A stretch of 64,000 nucleotides of DNA from a virus, in the IMG/VR virus record IMGVR_UViG_3300042503_001656, positions 54,037-118,036 of that record; one strand, 5' to 3'. Made by a program: the position numbers and the translations under genes. Position 1 is the stretch's first letter, and every line of letters starts with the position of its first letter. This document shows, one piece after another, positions 30,576 through 39,769 of the stretch. The notes under the pieces are model-generated. The model was not told where the DNA came from. It worked only from the letters and a program-made list of their open reading frames with translations, and did no database searches.

Positions 30576-33500
30576 TAGATTCTCTCTCTTATTCTCTGCT
30601 CAGTAGTCTTTATCTTTGCCATTACCATGTTTGCTATCTCTTCAGGGTTGTTTTGTCCACCGTTTATATGGAAAGTAAACGAATTTCCTCCTGATGTAAC
30701 AGTAGCCTGAGTTGCTACACCCATTTGGTTAGAAGCTGGAGTCAATGTGTCGCCAAGTGCGCCTGGCCCTGGAACTGCATGAAGATGTCTACCCGCTCCA
30801 CTTCCATGGAATTCGGCAAACCCACCAGCATTACGTGTTGCCACGGCGTAGGAACCAAGGTTTTGACCAACAAGGTCGATTGCCCTACCCGTTACATGGT
30901 CAGAGTTGAGTGAACCAAGACCATATGTTCTATACGAAGAGGTGATTGACCTCTTCCCAGGAATAGAGCTGTTAATAGCCTTGTGCCTATCCATTGTTTG
31001 GCTAAGTCGTGAAGAAGTGGTATCACCGACAACGCCACCACGAGGGGTTGTCGTGTCCGTCTGCATTATTTCTTTCATTGCTTCTTTTGACCACCACTCA
31101 GGTTTGGCTGCTTCTGGACCAAAAGCGGTACTCATATCTCTACTGAATTTTTCAACGGCCTCTTTAAACGTTGTTGATGCTGTTTTCATTTCTTTTGCAA
31201 CAGCGTTTGTTTGGTCAGTATCTTGAGCACGAACTATAAGGCCAGCGTTTGTAACCCCATAATTAGCGAACTGTTGATTGAGAAGCATTCCCTGATAGTG
31301 TGCTTTGCTCTTGGCTCCTTTAGAGGTGTACAATTTCTTTGCTTCTGCGTCCGTCATGTTTGCAAACGGGTCCGTTATTTGGAAAATTCCACTTTCAACG
31401 TCGCTTAGGAATCTTTCTCTATTTTCAGCACTCATTTTAGAAATTGCTTCGTTCATCTTTGTAGTGTTGCCGTACCTCCCCATTCCGCCAAGCATTCCCT
31501 GCACTTGAGCGCTAGCGTTGGATATGAGTCCTTTTTCGGTTTCTGTAGATGTTTTAGTGAGAGCCTCAGTAACTTCCGGTGTAAAAAAATCAGCTGGGTT
31601 AATATCAGCAAATGCGCCACCTGGCTTAAAAAGGTCACCAGGGTTAGCAAGTGTGCCTATCTGTCTCTGTTGGGCATAAAAATCCGTTATCGGGTTGTCT
31701 GTCATTCCTATGGATGACTCTTGAAATGCCCTTAAAGCATTGAGTACAGATAATGTGTCTCCTCCACCCCTAATGGTGTCACCAAGCGCCGTACCTCTTT
31801 CGTCATATATTTCGGGCGCTTGAACTCTTTTTATTATTTCGTCAAAACCAGTAGCTATAGCAGAAAGCGATACGTCTATATTGGCCTCTTTCATTTCTTT
31901 TGCAGTTTTAACCATTGTTAAGCCAAGTTTTTCAACTATGTCAGAAGTCTTGAGTGTCGCGTCGTATAGGTCTACACCCATCTTCTTGGCAAGAACTTCT
32001 ATTTCTGCTCCAGACTTTCCGCTCATGTCTTTGAGCAGCTCCATGCGTGCACCTTGCTGCTTGCTGATTGTGTCTGCTGCTTTAAGCCTTTCAGGAAGCT
32101 CTTTAGAAAGCTTTGTAAGTCCAGCGCCTTTGTCTTTGCTTATGGCTGCCATTTCTTCGGGCGTAATAATTCCTTTAAAGGCTGGGTCTTCGCTTATTTC
32201 TTTGAGTATCTTGTAATCTTTTTCTTGTTTTTTCTTTCTTTCACCTCTACCAAAAAGACCTTTTGTTAAACCTGTAATTCCTCCCACGACTCCACCGAGA
32301 ACTGCACCAATACTTCCAAAGGTAGCTGCTGTTACTAAAGAGCCGATAGGTCCGCCGACGCTTCCCGCTATCGCGCCAGTCGCGACTCCAAGTCCTCCGC
32401 CTATTGCTGCGCCAGTACCCATGCCGCCCTTGGTTTGCTCCCATGTCGACTTTCCGTAGTCTCCGCTAAATCCTCGCTCTTTTAGTGCTTTGCTGAGGTT
32501 TCCGTAAGCTGCAGCAGTTTCTCCAGCTATCCCTTCATATGCTCCCGTGCGCCCAGTCATATCTACACCTGCAGCTGCATCTGCCTCTTGTCGAAGTACT
32601 TTGTCTTTGGCATTCATGATTTGACGAGTGGCTATGCCATCAAGAAATGAGCCCATCGCTTCTTTTGATTCTTTTGCTCTTTGTCTCATTCCTCCAGCAA
32701 AACCAGCAACTGCTCCAGTTATCGCACCAAGAGCTGCACCTACAGCAGTACCAATTCCTGGGGCAATCATTGTTCCAATTGCTGCACCCGCACCAGCACC
32801 GGTCATTGCTCCGCCTGCTGCCGTTCTAGAGTTAAGTGCTGCTCCACCGAGACCAACAGCAAGACCGGCTAGTGGGTTGAATTGACCAACCATTGCACCC
32901 ATAGCCATTGCCCCCTGTGCTTCTGGTGCCATGTACTGAGACGCAACTCCCATGCCTAGGCCAACGCCCATTTTTGCACCCATGCTTCTGTTAACTCCGC
33001 TAATACCTTTTTCATCGTTACCGAGAATTGCGGAACCAAGGGCGCTGTTTCTGCGTGAGCGTGAAGTGAGGCCTGCATATTTAATTTTGTTTCTAAAGGT
33101 TTGACCTTTTGTGTCTACAAAACCTGTTTGTGCGTCATATCTAGCGCCCACCGTGGCTATTCTTTGACCTGTAACCGGGTCTATCTTTCTACTTAAATTA
33201 AGCACTTCACCAGTAGATTCATCTAGTGTCGCAAATCGACGGCCAGTAATTTTTCCTCTAAATAAATCTTGACCAACTCCTGTATTACCCTGTGCTTGTT
33301 GTCTTGAGCCATCGAATATGCGACCCAAAAAGCCTCTGCGGCTGTACGCGCCTTGCGTTCCTGGTCCGCCAGCACCAGGAGGAGCTGTTCCTGGACCTCC
33401 AGGACCGGGCATGCCACCGCCACCACCTGCGCCACCACCTGTTGCGCCGCTAGAAAATCTCGCTGCGTCAATTGGGGAACTAGGGCCTGCTGGAGTCGAG

Positions 33501-35686
33501 TCGATAAACTGATAACCTCGTTGGACCATCATTATTGGTCTAGTGCTGCTTCCGGCAGTTGGTGCAGGCGGGTAAGGTGCTCCACCCTGCCCTGTTCTTC
33601 CAACTTCTCCGGTACCCGGAGTTTTTGCAACAAAAGCTCCCGGATTCCAGTACCGTGTACCGTCTTTTTTGGTTACCCAGTTACCTCTACCGACAAGCTT
33701 TGCGTCAGGGTTAGGGTAATCCTTGCCCCAGGTAATTGGCCTTCCACCCGCATCAACTTCTCCGGTGCGTGTATCTCCAGGCCACCTACGTCCTCCATAC
33801 AAGGGACTACCGTGCGGGTCATAAAGTGGTTTACCCCCTCTTCTTACGGTAACGGGGACGCCTGGTGGAATAGCTGGCGGTCTTTGTGGGCCGATAGGAA
33901 CAGGTCCGGTGGGTATTGGTCTTGGTGGAGTCCCCGGTGGTGTTCCTGGTGGTGTTCCAGGTGGCGTTCCCGGTGGCCCGCCCGGTCCACTTGGTCCTAC
34001 TGGTGGACCTCCAGGCCCTCCTGGTCTTCCACCATTAACAATAACGCTTCTAGCTGTTACGGTCATCGTATTTACTGGTGCGCGCTCTCTGCCCAAAAAA
34101 CCACCAGTATTGCCCTTCATCTGACGGCCCAATATCAAGAGAGCCATATACGCCATTGGCCCTCCGAGAATGCTGCTGAATTTAGAAAGCAAGCCGGTCA
34201 TCATTCCAACAACCTCGGTAATACCTTTAATTACATCGCTCAAAAATGGAAGAGCATCAGAAAATGCTTTAGTAAAAACATCCTGCAATTTAAATAGTTC
34301 TGTTATTAAAGAACCGAGGTTGTTGCCTATTTCTACAAATGTTTCTTTGTTACTGATGGCTCCTTCATTAAAATCTTTGAAAGAATCCAAAAATCCAGAT
34401 TTCAATGCTGAAAGAATTGGTTTGAATATTCCTTCTACGGCCCTTGCGCCTTCAATAAAAGGCCTAAGCTCTTCTCTGGAATTTTTAAACCATCTAGAAA
34501 ACTTCTCCCATCCGCCAGCCATGTTTTTGAAAAATCCATCAGTCTTTGGAAGCCACTCGCGAATAAGCTTTACAAAGAAGTTTGACATTTTTTCGACTCC
34601 GCTTACTATTCCGTCGAAAAAAGAATCATTTCCAAAATCAGAAAGCGCCCCACTTACGCGAACAAGGTCTGTTCTAATAATCCTAAAAATCTTTTGCATT
34701 GCAACTTTGGCTGGCTCAAGAAACTGTTGACCAAAGTCTCCGAACTCAATTTTTAAAAGATTAAAAAATGATTTTGCCTGTCCAATGAGTGTCGAGTTAA
34801 CAGCTTCAAATTGACCAGCAACTCCACCAGCCTTGGCGAGTTCGCCAGACATGATAAGTTCCTTCATCTGCTTCTTGCTGGTTACTTTTGCATCTTTGAG
34901 CGCTTTTTCCATTTGTGGACCAAGCGCTTTTGCGGCTTGTTTAACGCTAGCCATGCTTGTCTTAGAGTTATTGAGAGCCTCAATAAGAGCCCCAACTTTG
35001 TCAGCCGCCGCTGCTGGGTCTTGACCCGCTGCTCCAAAGTCCATGAGGTTCTTAATCATGGCTCCACTTTGTGCAATTTGCGAGGACTTCATCGACTTAG
35101 CCATTGATGCGTAAGCTTTGTTAAGTGCATCAACACCAAGACCTGCCAGCTGAGCATCGGCTTGAAGGGTTCGCATTGCAACACGAACCTGGTTTGTTCC
35201 TGTTATGTATTCCCCTGCTCCACCTGCCGTGTACGCATGCATTGCGGCTTGTTGTTCGCGAATAGCGGCAGTGGCAACTCCAATTGCAATCGCTGCGCTT
35301 GCGGCCGCACCGGCCATGGCTGTCATGCCCCAGGAATAGGCTTTGTGCAACCACTTTCCTGCAATAAATAGAGCATGAATTCCCATTAAAGCAGCAGAAA
35401 ATAAACCAAACTGAAGAAGCGTTGATTTAAGAGCAAGACCCAGGACTTTAGTTAGTCCTGTGCCCATCATTTTTATGCCCTTGTCTACAGAGTCGAACAC
35501 TTTGCGTGTTGCCACGCTGGTGGTTACCAAGCTTTTTGATACAGTTGCTACCGACCTAGCACCACTGCTTAGCTTTTTTCCTTGCCTATCAAGCCTGTCG
35601 ATGGCTTTGCTGAGAGTCCTGACTTCAAGAGCACCCTGAAGGGCACCCTTTACCTCAATATTGACTGTTGCTTCAGCCCTGGACAC
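30575..35686 (-). CDS. tape measure protein with M15-like peptidase domain
   Basis: A 1703-residue protein, the longest in the tail block and directly after the frameshifted chaperones, so the tape measure. It has a GTG start with GAGG 7 nt upstream. N-terminal helices include membrane-like segments (about 80-150). A Pro/Gly-rich linker follows, with four PPGT repeats (about 565-585) and the motif RFSSGATGGG (from residue 743). Two Gly-zipper regions (about 970-1010 and 1095-1120) may be membrane-active. Near the C-terminus 'SDHVTGRAID' (His1597, Asp1604) and 'RHLHAVPG' (His1634, His1636) form an M15-type zinc peptidase site, which could open peptidoglycan during ejection. The RFSSG motif matches those in the polyprotein and suggests processing. 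Confidence 0.85.
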   Translation of the reverse strand: MSRAEATVNIEVKGALQGALEVRTLSKAIDRLDRQGKKLSSGARSVATVSKSLVTTSVATRKVFDSVDKGIKMMGTGLTKVLGLALKSTLLQFGLFSAALMGIHALFIAGKWLHKAYSWGMTAMAGAAASAAIAIGVATAAIREQQAAMHAYTAGGAGEYITGTNQVRVAMRTLQADAQLAGLGVDALNKAYASMAKSMKSSQIAQSGAMIKNLMDFGAAGQDPAAAADKVGALIEALNNSKTSMASVKQAAKALGPQMEKALKDAKVTSKKQMKELIMSGELAKAGGVAGQFEAVNSTLIGQAKSFFNLLKIEFGDFGQQFLEPAKVAMQKIFRIIRTDLVRVSGALSDFGNDSFFDGIVSGVEKMSNFFVKLIREWLPKTDGFFKNMAGGWEKFSRWFKNSREELRPFIEGARAVEGIFKPILSALKSGFLDSFKDFNEGAISNKETFVEIGNNLGSLITELFKLQDVFTKAFSDALPFLSDVIKGITEVVGMMTGLLSKFSSILGGPMAYMALLILGRQMKGNTGGFLGRERAPVNTMTVTARSVIVNGGRPGGPGGPPVGPSGPGGPPGTPPGTPPGTPPGTPPRPIPTGPVPIGPQRPPAIPPGVPVTVRRGGKPLYDPHGSPLYGGRRWPGDTRTGEVDAGGRPITWGKDYPNPDAKLVGRGNWVTKKDGTRYWNPGAFVAKTPGTGEVGRTGQGGAPYPPAPTAGSSTRPIMMVQRGYQFIDSTPAGPSSPIDAARFSSGATGGGAGGGGGMPGPGGPGTAPPGAGGPGTQGAYSRRGFLGRIFDGSRQQAQGNTGVGQDLFRGKITGRRFATLDESTGEVLNLSRKIDPVTGQRIATVGARYDAQTGFVDTKGQTFRNKIKYAGLTSRSRRNSALGSAILGNDEKGISGVNRSMGAKMGVGLGMGVASQYMAPEAQGAMAMGAMVGQFNPLAGLAVGLGGAALNSRTAAGGAMTGAGAGAAIGTMIAPGIGTAVGAALGAITGAVAGFAGGMRQRAKESKEAMGSFLDGIATRQIMNAKDKVLRQEADAAAGVDMTGRTGAYEGIAGETAAAYGNLSKALKERGFSGDYGKSTWEQTKGGMGTGAAIGGGLGVATGAIAGSVGGPIGSLVTAATFGSIGAVLGGVVGGITGLTKGLFGRGERKKKQEKDYKILKEISEDPAFKGIITPEEMAAISKDKGAGLTKLSKELPERLKAADTISKQQGARMELLKDMSGKSGAEIEVLAKKMGVDLYDATLKTSDIVEKLGLTMVKTAKEMKEANIDVSLSAIATGFDEIIKRVQAPEIYDERGTALGDTIRGGGDTLSVLNALRAFQESSIGMTDNPITDFYAQQRQIGTLANPGDLFKPGGAFADINPADFFTPEVTEALTKTSTETEKGLISNASAQVQGMLGGMGRYGNTTKMNEAISKMSAENRERFLSDVESGIFQITDPFANMTDAEAKKLYTSKGAKSKAHYQGMLLNQQFANYGVTNAGLIVRAQDTDQTNAVAKEMKTASTTFKEAVEKFSRDMSTAFGPEAAKPEWWSKEAMKEIMQTDTTTPRGGVVGDTTSSRLSQTMDRHKAINSSIPGKRSITSSYRTYGLGSLNSDHVTGRAIDLVGQNLGSYAVATRNAGGFAEFHGSGAGRHLHAVPGPGALGDTLTPASNQMGVATQATVTSGGNSFTFHINGGQNNPEEIANMVMAKIKTTEQRIRERI

Positions 35687-35754
35687 GGTTAGACCTCACA
35701 CGCTATCTGACGATTTTTTTTAGAAATCGCGTGAGTGTAGGAAGGGAACCTAGC

Positions 35755-36458
35755 TCATTGCCTAGATTTGCGTTCCTGCTCTTCGCGGTCGTTACTTATT
35801 ACTTTAGCACAAGCAAGCCTTATGAGCCATTCAGTTTCTGTTGAATCCAGAAGCCTAATGGGGTCGGTTCCGAACAGTTCACCTAGTCTGGCCGCAGATA
35901 TGACCAGAGGGTCTTCAACTAGTTCGTCGAAGACCCCTTCGTAGGGTCCTCTACGTCAACCGAGTCTGAATATCCTGCGGCGTCAAGGATTGAGAGAGCT
36001 GCTGCCTCGATGTGCGGGTCAACACCGAAAAACTCTTTAACGCAGTCTGGGAGTGGACGGGTTGTCCCTGTCATCTCCAAAATAACTGCTGAAGCAAAAG
36101 TTAATTCGTGTCCAGCATCATCAAACACTTCTTCGTCATCGAAAAGTATTCCGATAGTCGTGTGGCCGATAACTGAACAAGCAAAACGTGTTCCGTCCAT
36201 GCCGTTACGAGTATCTTCACCAGCTTGCTTACGCCAGTTCTTCATCTGGTTCTGTGTAATGTTCGGGCTAATCTTGATTTTTACACCAGGACGCTCAGGA
36301 ACAGGAATAAGAACAACAGGGCGTTCAACTTTGCGCTTAACAACGCCGGTCAGCTTTTGAAGTGGTGTTTCCTCTACGGAAGCAGCAGCTTTAGCCTGTC
36401 TGGCTTTCGGAGAAGAATCTTCTGTGGATGTTGTGTAGAGTTCAGAGTTTTCTGTCAT
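35755..36458 (-). CDS. tail assembly chaperone, -1 frameshift fusion (GT-type)
   Basis: The reading frame 35919-36458 continues in the -1 frame after the codons AAG GGG (slip at 35934-35937) into about 59 further codons, ending at a TGA at 35755-35757. The extension reads as a normal acidic then basic protein ('VFDELVEDPLV' ... 'STETEWLIRLACAKVISND') and reaches almost to the tape measure. The arrangement, an upstream product ending shortly after the slip and a fusion product before the tape measure, is the conserved G/GT chaperone system of tailed phages. The fusion would be made at a low ratio and coat the tape measure during tube assembly. Confidence 0.75.
35909..35939 (-). promoter_or_regulatory. 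programmed -1 frameshift site and hairpin
   Basis: On the minus strand the sequence AAGGGGTCTTC is followed by a perfect 8-bp inverted repeat, GGGTCTTC (35929-35936) and GAAGACCC (35909-35916), with a 12-nt loop. Slippage by -1 on the G-run joins the 179-residue frame to the GT-type extension. The 5' arm of the hairpin overlaps the slip site, so the exact role of the hairpin is uncertain. Confidence 0.6.
35919..36458 (-). CDS. tail assembly chaperone, unshifted form (G-type)
   Basis: A 179-residue protein between the tube gene and the tape measure. The N-terminal 30 residues are disordered; the rest contains 'LIPVPERPGVKIKISPNIT' and 'KEFFGVDPHIEAAALSILD', an acidic helical chaperone with no enzyme motif. 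Position and the overlapping -1 extension identify it. It is the major product when the ribosome does not slip. The RBS before the ATG is weak. Confidence 0.75.
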   Translation of the reverse strand: MTENSELYTTSTEDSSPKARQAKAAASVEETPLQKLTGVVKRKVERPVVLIPVPERPGVKIKISPNITQNQMKNWRKQAGEDTRNGMDGTRFACSVIGHTTIGILFDDEEVFDDAGHELTFASAVILEMTGTTRPLPDCVKEFFGVDPHIEAAALSILDAAGYSDSVDVEDPTKGSSTN

Positions 36459-36515
36459 GAGAGAAAACCTAGCACATCATTTATGCTAGCGATGGAACTC
36501 AGTAAAGAAGATTTA

Positions 36516-36995
36516 TCAGCCAGCTGCGCCAGCGCCGGACTCAACGTCCGAGATGGCAAATGTTAGCGAGAAAGTTGCAGGTGCGCCCGAAGATGAGTCA
36601 CCGTCTGGCTCGGTAATGCCAACCAGAAGGGCCTTGTAATAAACTCGGTCTGTGCCTGGAACCTTAAGGTCGCAGTCAGTCGTTTCGATGGTTATGTCAT
36701 AAGAAGCGCGACCAACCAATGGACGAAGTGTTGCAATCTTTTCTGCAATTCCGGTAGGGCCGTCTGCTGCAATTCTGTCGTCATCATAATGAGCGGTTAG
36801 GGTGATGTCGCCGACCTCAGATGGAGCGCAAAGAACTGTCGGGCGGAGCTTGCCACCTTCGTAGATTTTTTCTACAGATGCGGTTATTTCTCCACCAGAA
36901 ACTTGGGCGAAATAGAAACCGGTCCATTTCGGGTGCTTTGTTGGCTCTACTGGATTAATAGAGGCGAGTACTTGGCGTTGAGATACCTTTGGCAT
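36516..36995 (-). CDS. tail tube protein
   Basis: A 159-residue protein immediately after the sheath gene, with beta-rich phrases ('GDITLTAHYDDDRIAADGP', 'YKALLVGITEPDGDSSSGAP', 'ATFSLTFAISD') typical of the tail tube family of myoviruses of actinobacteria. It polymerises around the tape measure to form the inner tube. A good AAGGAT RBS precedes the ATG. It is followed by the chaperone pair, the standard gene order. Confidence 0.8.
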   Translation of the reverse strand: MPKVSQRQVLASINPVEPTKHPKWTGFYFAQVSGGEITASVEKIYEGGKLRPTVLCAPSEVGDITLTAHYDDDRIAADGPTGIAEKIATLRPLVGRASYDITIETTDCDLKVPGTDRVYYKALLVGITEPDGDSSSGAPATFSLTFAISDVESGAGAAG

Positions 36996-37009
36996 GTTTA
37001 TATCCTTCT

Positions 37010-38542
37010 TTAGACGACGCTGGAGGTCAGATTCGACTTAATGATGTCAACCTCAATCTTGTCACCGACGCTGCTGGTTCGAACACCAACTTTTGCCTTG
37101 ACAGTACCGCCAGCAAGCTGGGTTACCGGATTGAGAGCTGAGTCGCATCGTACGGTGTAGCCATTGTCAACCTTCTTGCCATTGGCATCAAATGCCTGGA
37201 AGAGAGCGCCCTGCTCACGGAGTGGAGCAAGGATGGCTATCAGTCTCGATGTGATTGCAGAGAAAATAGTGTCTCTACCGTCGATTACACCGAACACAAG
37301 GTCTTCAAGTGACCTTTGTGACTCAACAACAATGTGGTTGATGATTTCTTGAGTTGTGATATAACGGAAGTTTTCTGTATCGATAGAAAGCGAACGAGCA
37401 CCGTAGATTCTGACAGAGTTTTGAATTATTCTAATTGCATTGATATTTTCAGAATCAAGAGAATCACCAACGGTCTTGTTGATGTCCAATGCTGTTCCGG
37501 ATACATATCGTGAGTTAGAAATCAAACCAGCTGCTGGAATATGTGCTCCACCCTGGTTGTGTGCCTGGGCACGCTTAGCAGCAACGTAACCATCTGGTGG
37601 GATGGTCTTGCTGAGGCCATTGGTTGATGTTGGAACGGTAACCCATGGGAAGTAGATAGCTGCATGCTCAAGGCCCTCAAGGAGCTTGATGTCATCAGCC
37701 TTAGAAATTGCATTGGCAGCCGTGTCAGCAACGCCACAGTGCAAGATTGCTATTCTGTTGTTTGCATTTGCGTGCGCAATAAGAGCAGCAGAAACTTCAA
37801 AGTCTGATTTGAGTGTTCCGTCGTAGTCTGTTGCTGGGCCTCCCGATGAGGCGAGGGTTGCTGTTTCTCCGTCTGGAATTGCAACAGCTCCTGCACCAAG
37901 AGAGTCATTGAAGGCTTCAAGACCAGCAATCAAAACAGCATCGTCAACACCAGCAAGGTCATCGGAGCCTGTTGAAAGAGCTGTTAATGAAATTGCTGCC
38001 GGTATCTGGCTTACGCCAACTGCTCCTGCATCTGGGCCCAGTTCAGCAACTACATAACGTGAAGCGACACTGCTTGAGTTGATTCGCCCAACAGCCTGTG
38101 CAAGAGATGTAACAACACCAGTGTTATATACAGGGTTGCCATCATATTCAATAATTACAGCGAATGCTGAACCTGGATTGGTAACAGTCACGCCAACTTC
38201 CGCGCTCCAGTTTCCAGGACCAGTTGCTTTAAGGATAAGCAAAGAGTCTTCGTCTTCGTTTTCAAGAACAAGCTCTCCTACTGCGGCGTCTTCGCCAGCA
38301 ACCCTGGAAACATAGACCTGGGTGCCACCCTCTTCAAAGAACGTCTCTACCGTTGGGTGAAGGTATGACCAGGCTACATAGCCGCCAAAAATGTTTTCAA
38401 ATTCTGTGAGGCTCTGAACAAGAACTGCTTCACCTACTGGTCCGCGTTCTGCTAGTCCGACAACAAAAAGCTGCGAAGATTCGCGCACTGTCGCGGAAGA
38501 TGGGCCTGTTCTGACTGCTGTGGAGATAACTACGCCTGGCAT
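37010..38542 (-). CDS. contractile tail sheath protein
   Basis: A 510-residue protein of the phage sheath (XkdK/FI-like) family. It starts 'MPGVVISTAVRTGPS', has the early phrase 'LFVVGLAERGPVGEAVLV' with 'FENIFGG', and 'VYVSRVAGEDAAVGEL' in the first third. The C-terminal half carries 'ISNSRYVSGTALDINKTVGD' and 'SLSIDTENFRYITTQEIINH', typical of sheath subunits. This is the defining gene for a myovirus morphology. AGGAAGG lies 4 nt before the ATG, and a 126-nt gap upstream with a TACAAT box may hold its own promoter, as expected for a very abundant protein. Confidence 0.9.
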   Translation of the reverse strand: MPGVVISTAVRTGPSSATVRESSQLFVVGLAERGPVGEAVLVQSLTEFENIFGGYVAWSYLHPTVETFFEEGGTQVYVSRVAGEDAAVGELVLENEDEDSLLILKATGPGNWSAEVGVTVTNPGSAFAVIIEYDGNPVYNTGVVTSLAQAVGRINSSSVASRYVVAELGPDAGAVGVSQIPAAISLTALSTGSDDLAGVDDAVLIAGLEAFNDSLGAGAVAIPDGETATLASSGGPATDYDGTLKSDFEVSAALIAHANANNRIAILHCGVADTAANAISKADDIKLLEGLEHAAIYFPWVTVPTSTNGLSKTIPPDGYVAAKRAQAHNQGGAHIPAAGLISNSRYVSGTALDINKTVGDSLDSENINAIRIIQNSVRIYGARSLSIDTENFRYITTQEIINHIVVESQRSLEDLVFGVIDGRDTIFSAITSRLIAILAPLREQGALFQAFDANGKKVDNGYTVRCDSALNPVTQLAGGTVKAKVGVRTSSVGDKIEVDIIKSNLTSSVV

Positions 38543-38591
38543 AAGACCTTCCTATTGGTTATGTTGAGTGACAATGCCGCCAACGATTTAT

Positions 38592-38648
38592 ATTGTACAG
38601 ATGATTTGTTGTTGATTATTGCAACTGTTACAAAAGAATGCTGTACAA
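38592..38648 (-). promoter_or_regulatory. candidate sheath promoter flanked by TTGTACAG inverted repeats
   Basis: The minus strand reads CTGTACAATAT, with a possible -10 (TACAAT, 38592-38597), about 50 nt upstream of the sheath ATG. TTGTACAG (38593-38600) is repeated in inverted orientation as CTGTACAA (38641-38648). The same TTGTACA sequence appears in the other large regulatory gap at 45062-45068. It may be an operator pair. Confidence 0.35.
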
Positions 38649-38668
38649 ATAGAATACGGCAAAAAGGT

Positions 38669-39289
38669 CTACAAAACAGGAAGTGTTGACGCCGAATTGC
38701 CGGTTCCATCTATTTCTAGTTCAATGTTTGACACTGTTCCGATTGGCTTGCGTGAAACGACTTCATCTATCTCCATGTTGTAGCCAATGTAGGCTCCAGC
38801 CATGATTCTGTCGCCTTTTAGTAGTGTTAAATCCGAGAACTCTTCACGTATTGAGCCTTCGTCAATCATCGCTTTAAAAGAGTTTCTTTCGTCATAAGCT
38901 TTTAGACACGGATAGTCAAGGAGCGCTGAGCGCAAAACCGTCGTAAGCCTGTCTCTCATTATCGTGCACTCTTCAGAACCTTCTGTTCTGACCCAAACGT
39001 ATGTACGCATTGAATAAGAAACGCGGTAAAGAGGGTCTCGTCCATCAAAGCCAATCCTGTTAAATGCCGTCGAAGATATTACGACGGTTATAACGAGCGG
39101 CCATGTATCGATGGCAAACGGCTCGTATGTTGTAAAACCCTCAGGAGTGGGGAGGGTTATGTCATCAACATTCCATCCGTTGCGATAGTCAATAATTCTG
39201 ACAGGAATGTCGTTTGACAGGTAGTCCGTAACATACTGTTTGGCGAACTGAGCGCCGTGCATTAATGGATATCCGGGTGGCGTTGTCAT
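38669..39289 (-). CDS. tail terminator-like protein
   Basis: A 206-residue protein upstream of the sheath gene, where contractile phages encode the tail terminator or tail completion protein. The phrase 'YRVSYSMRTYVWVRTEGSEE' followed by 'IMRDRLTTVLRSALLDYPCL' matches the beta-strand then helix pattern of that group. It caps the tube after the tape measure length is reached. The ATG overlaps the upstream stop by 1 nt. The family assignment is by position and pattern only. Confidence 0.6.
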   Translation of the reverse strand: MTTPPGYPLMHGAQFAKQYVTDYLSNDIPVRIIDYRNGWNVDDITLPTPEGFTTYEPFAIDTWPLVITVVISSTAFNRIGFDGRDPLYRVSYSMRTYVWVRTEGSEECTIMRDRLTTVLRSALLDYPCLKAYDERNSFKAMIDEGSIREEFSDLTLLKGDRIMAGAYIGYNMEIDEVVSRKPIGTVSNIELEIDGTGNSASTLPVL

Positions 39290-39768
39290 TATGCCGTAAG
39301 CCCTTCATTTCCTTCAACAATGTAATTGGCAAGTTTTTCAGCAAATTCATCAGCAAACGACTGAGGTATAAAGAGTATTTGTCTTTTAGGCATTTTTGAT
39401 GTCCCATACTGATGAAATCCTGCGTATTTAACGCCAGTTCCAAAAGTAGCACTTAACCTATTTATTTCATTGACAGAAGGGTCGGAGAGTTCTGAGATGC
39501 TCCTAAATAGTTCCCCGCTACGAACAAGTGTTGGCCTTCCGGGGAGGTCTCTTGCTTTCCATGCCGCATATTCGGCATCAAGTGGTGACCATCCACCAAC
39601 GGCAAGACCTTGAGATGTAAAGTTTTCTGCGAATGTTTTCTTTAATACCTGTTGAGCCCACCTAAAAACAGGCCGAGCATCAATACATCTTTCGTTCACA
39701 TCGTCGATAAGGTTTTGGACTTTTTCAACCCTTACCTCAACATCAATCCTTACTGGAGCCTTTGCCAT
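39289..39768 (-). CDS. virion morphogenesis / tail completion protein (gpS/HK97 gp10-like)
   Basis: A 159-residue protein with the characteristic C-terminal phrase 'YAGFHQYGTSKMPKRQILF' of the phage virion morphogenesis (Mu G/P2 S-like) family, and an N-terminal helix followed by 'GGWSPLDAEYAAWKA' typical of the group. It acts in head-tail joining or tail completion. It lies between the connector and terminator genes, with a 1-nt gap on one side and a 1-nt overlap on the other. Confidence 0.8.
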   Translation of the reverse strand: MAKAPVRIDVEVRVEKVQNLIDDVNERCIDARPVFRWAQQVLKKTFAENFTSQGLAVGGWSPLDAEYAAWKARDLPGRPTLVRSGELFRSISELSDPSVNEINRLSATFGTGVKYAGFHQYGTSKMPKRQILFIPQSFADEFAEKLANYIVEGNEGLTA

Positions 39769-39769
39769 T

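Noticed and set aside
33353-34297. Long rightward frame (314 codons) opposite the tape measure
   Set aside because: It is antisense to the Pro/Gly-rich linker and coding helices; composition is Trp/Ser/Arg-rich and unlike a folded protein, and the tape measure is certain.
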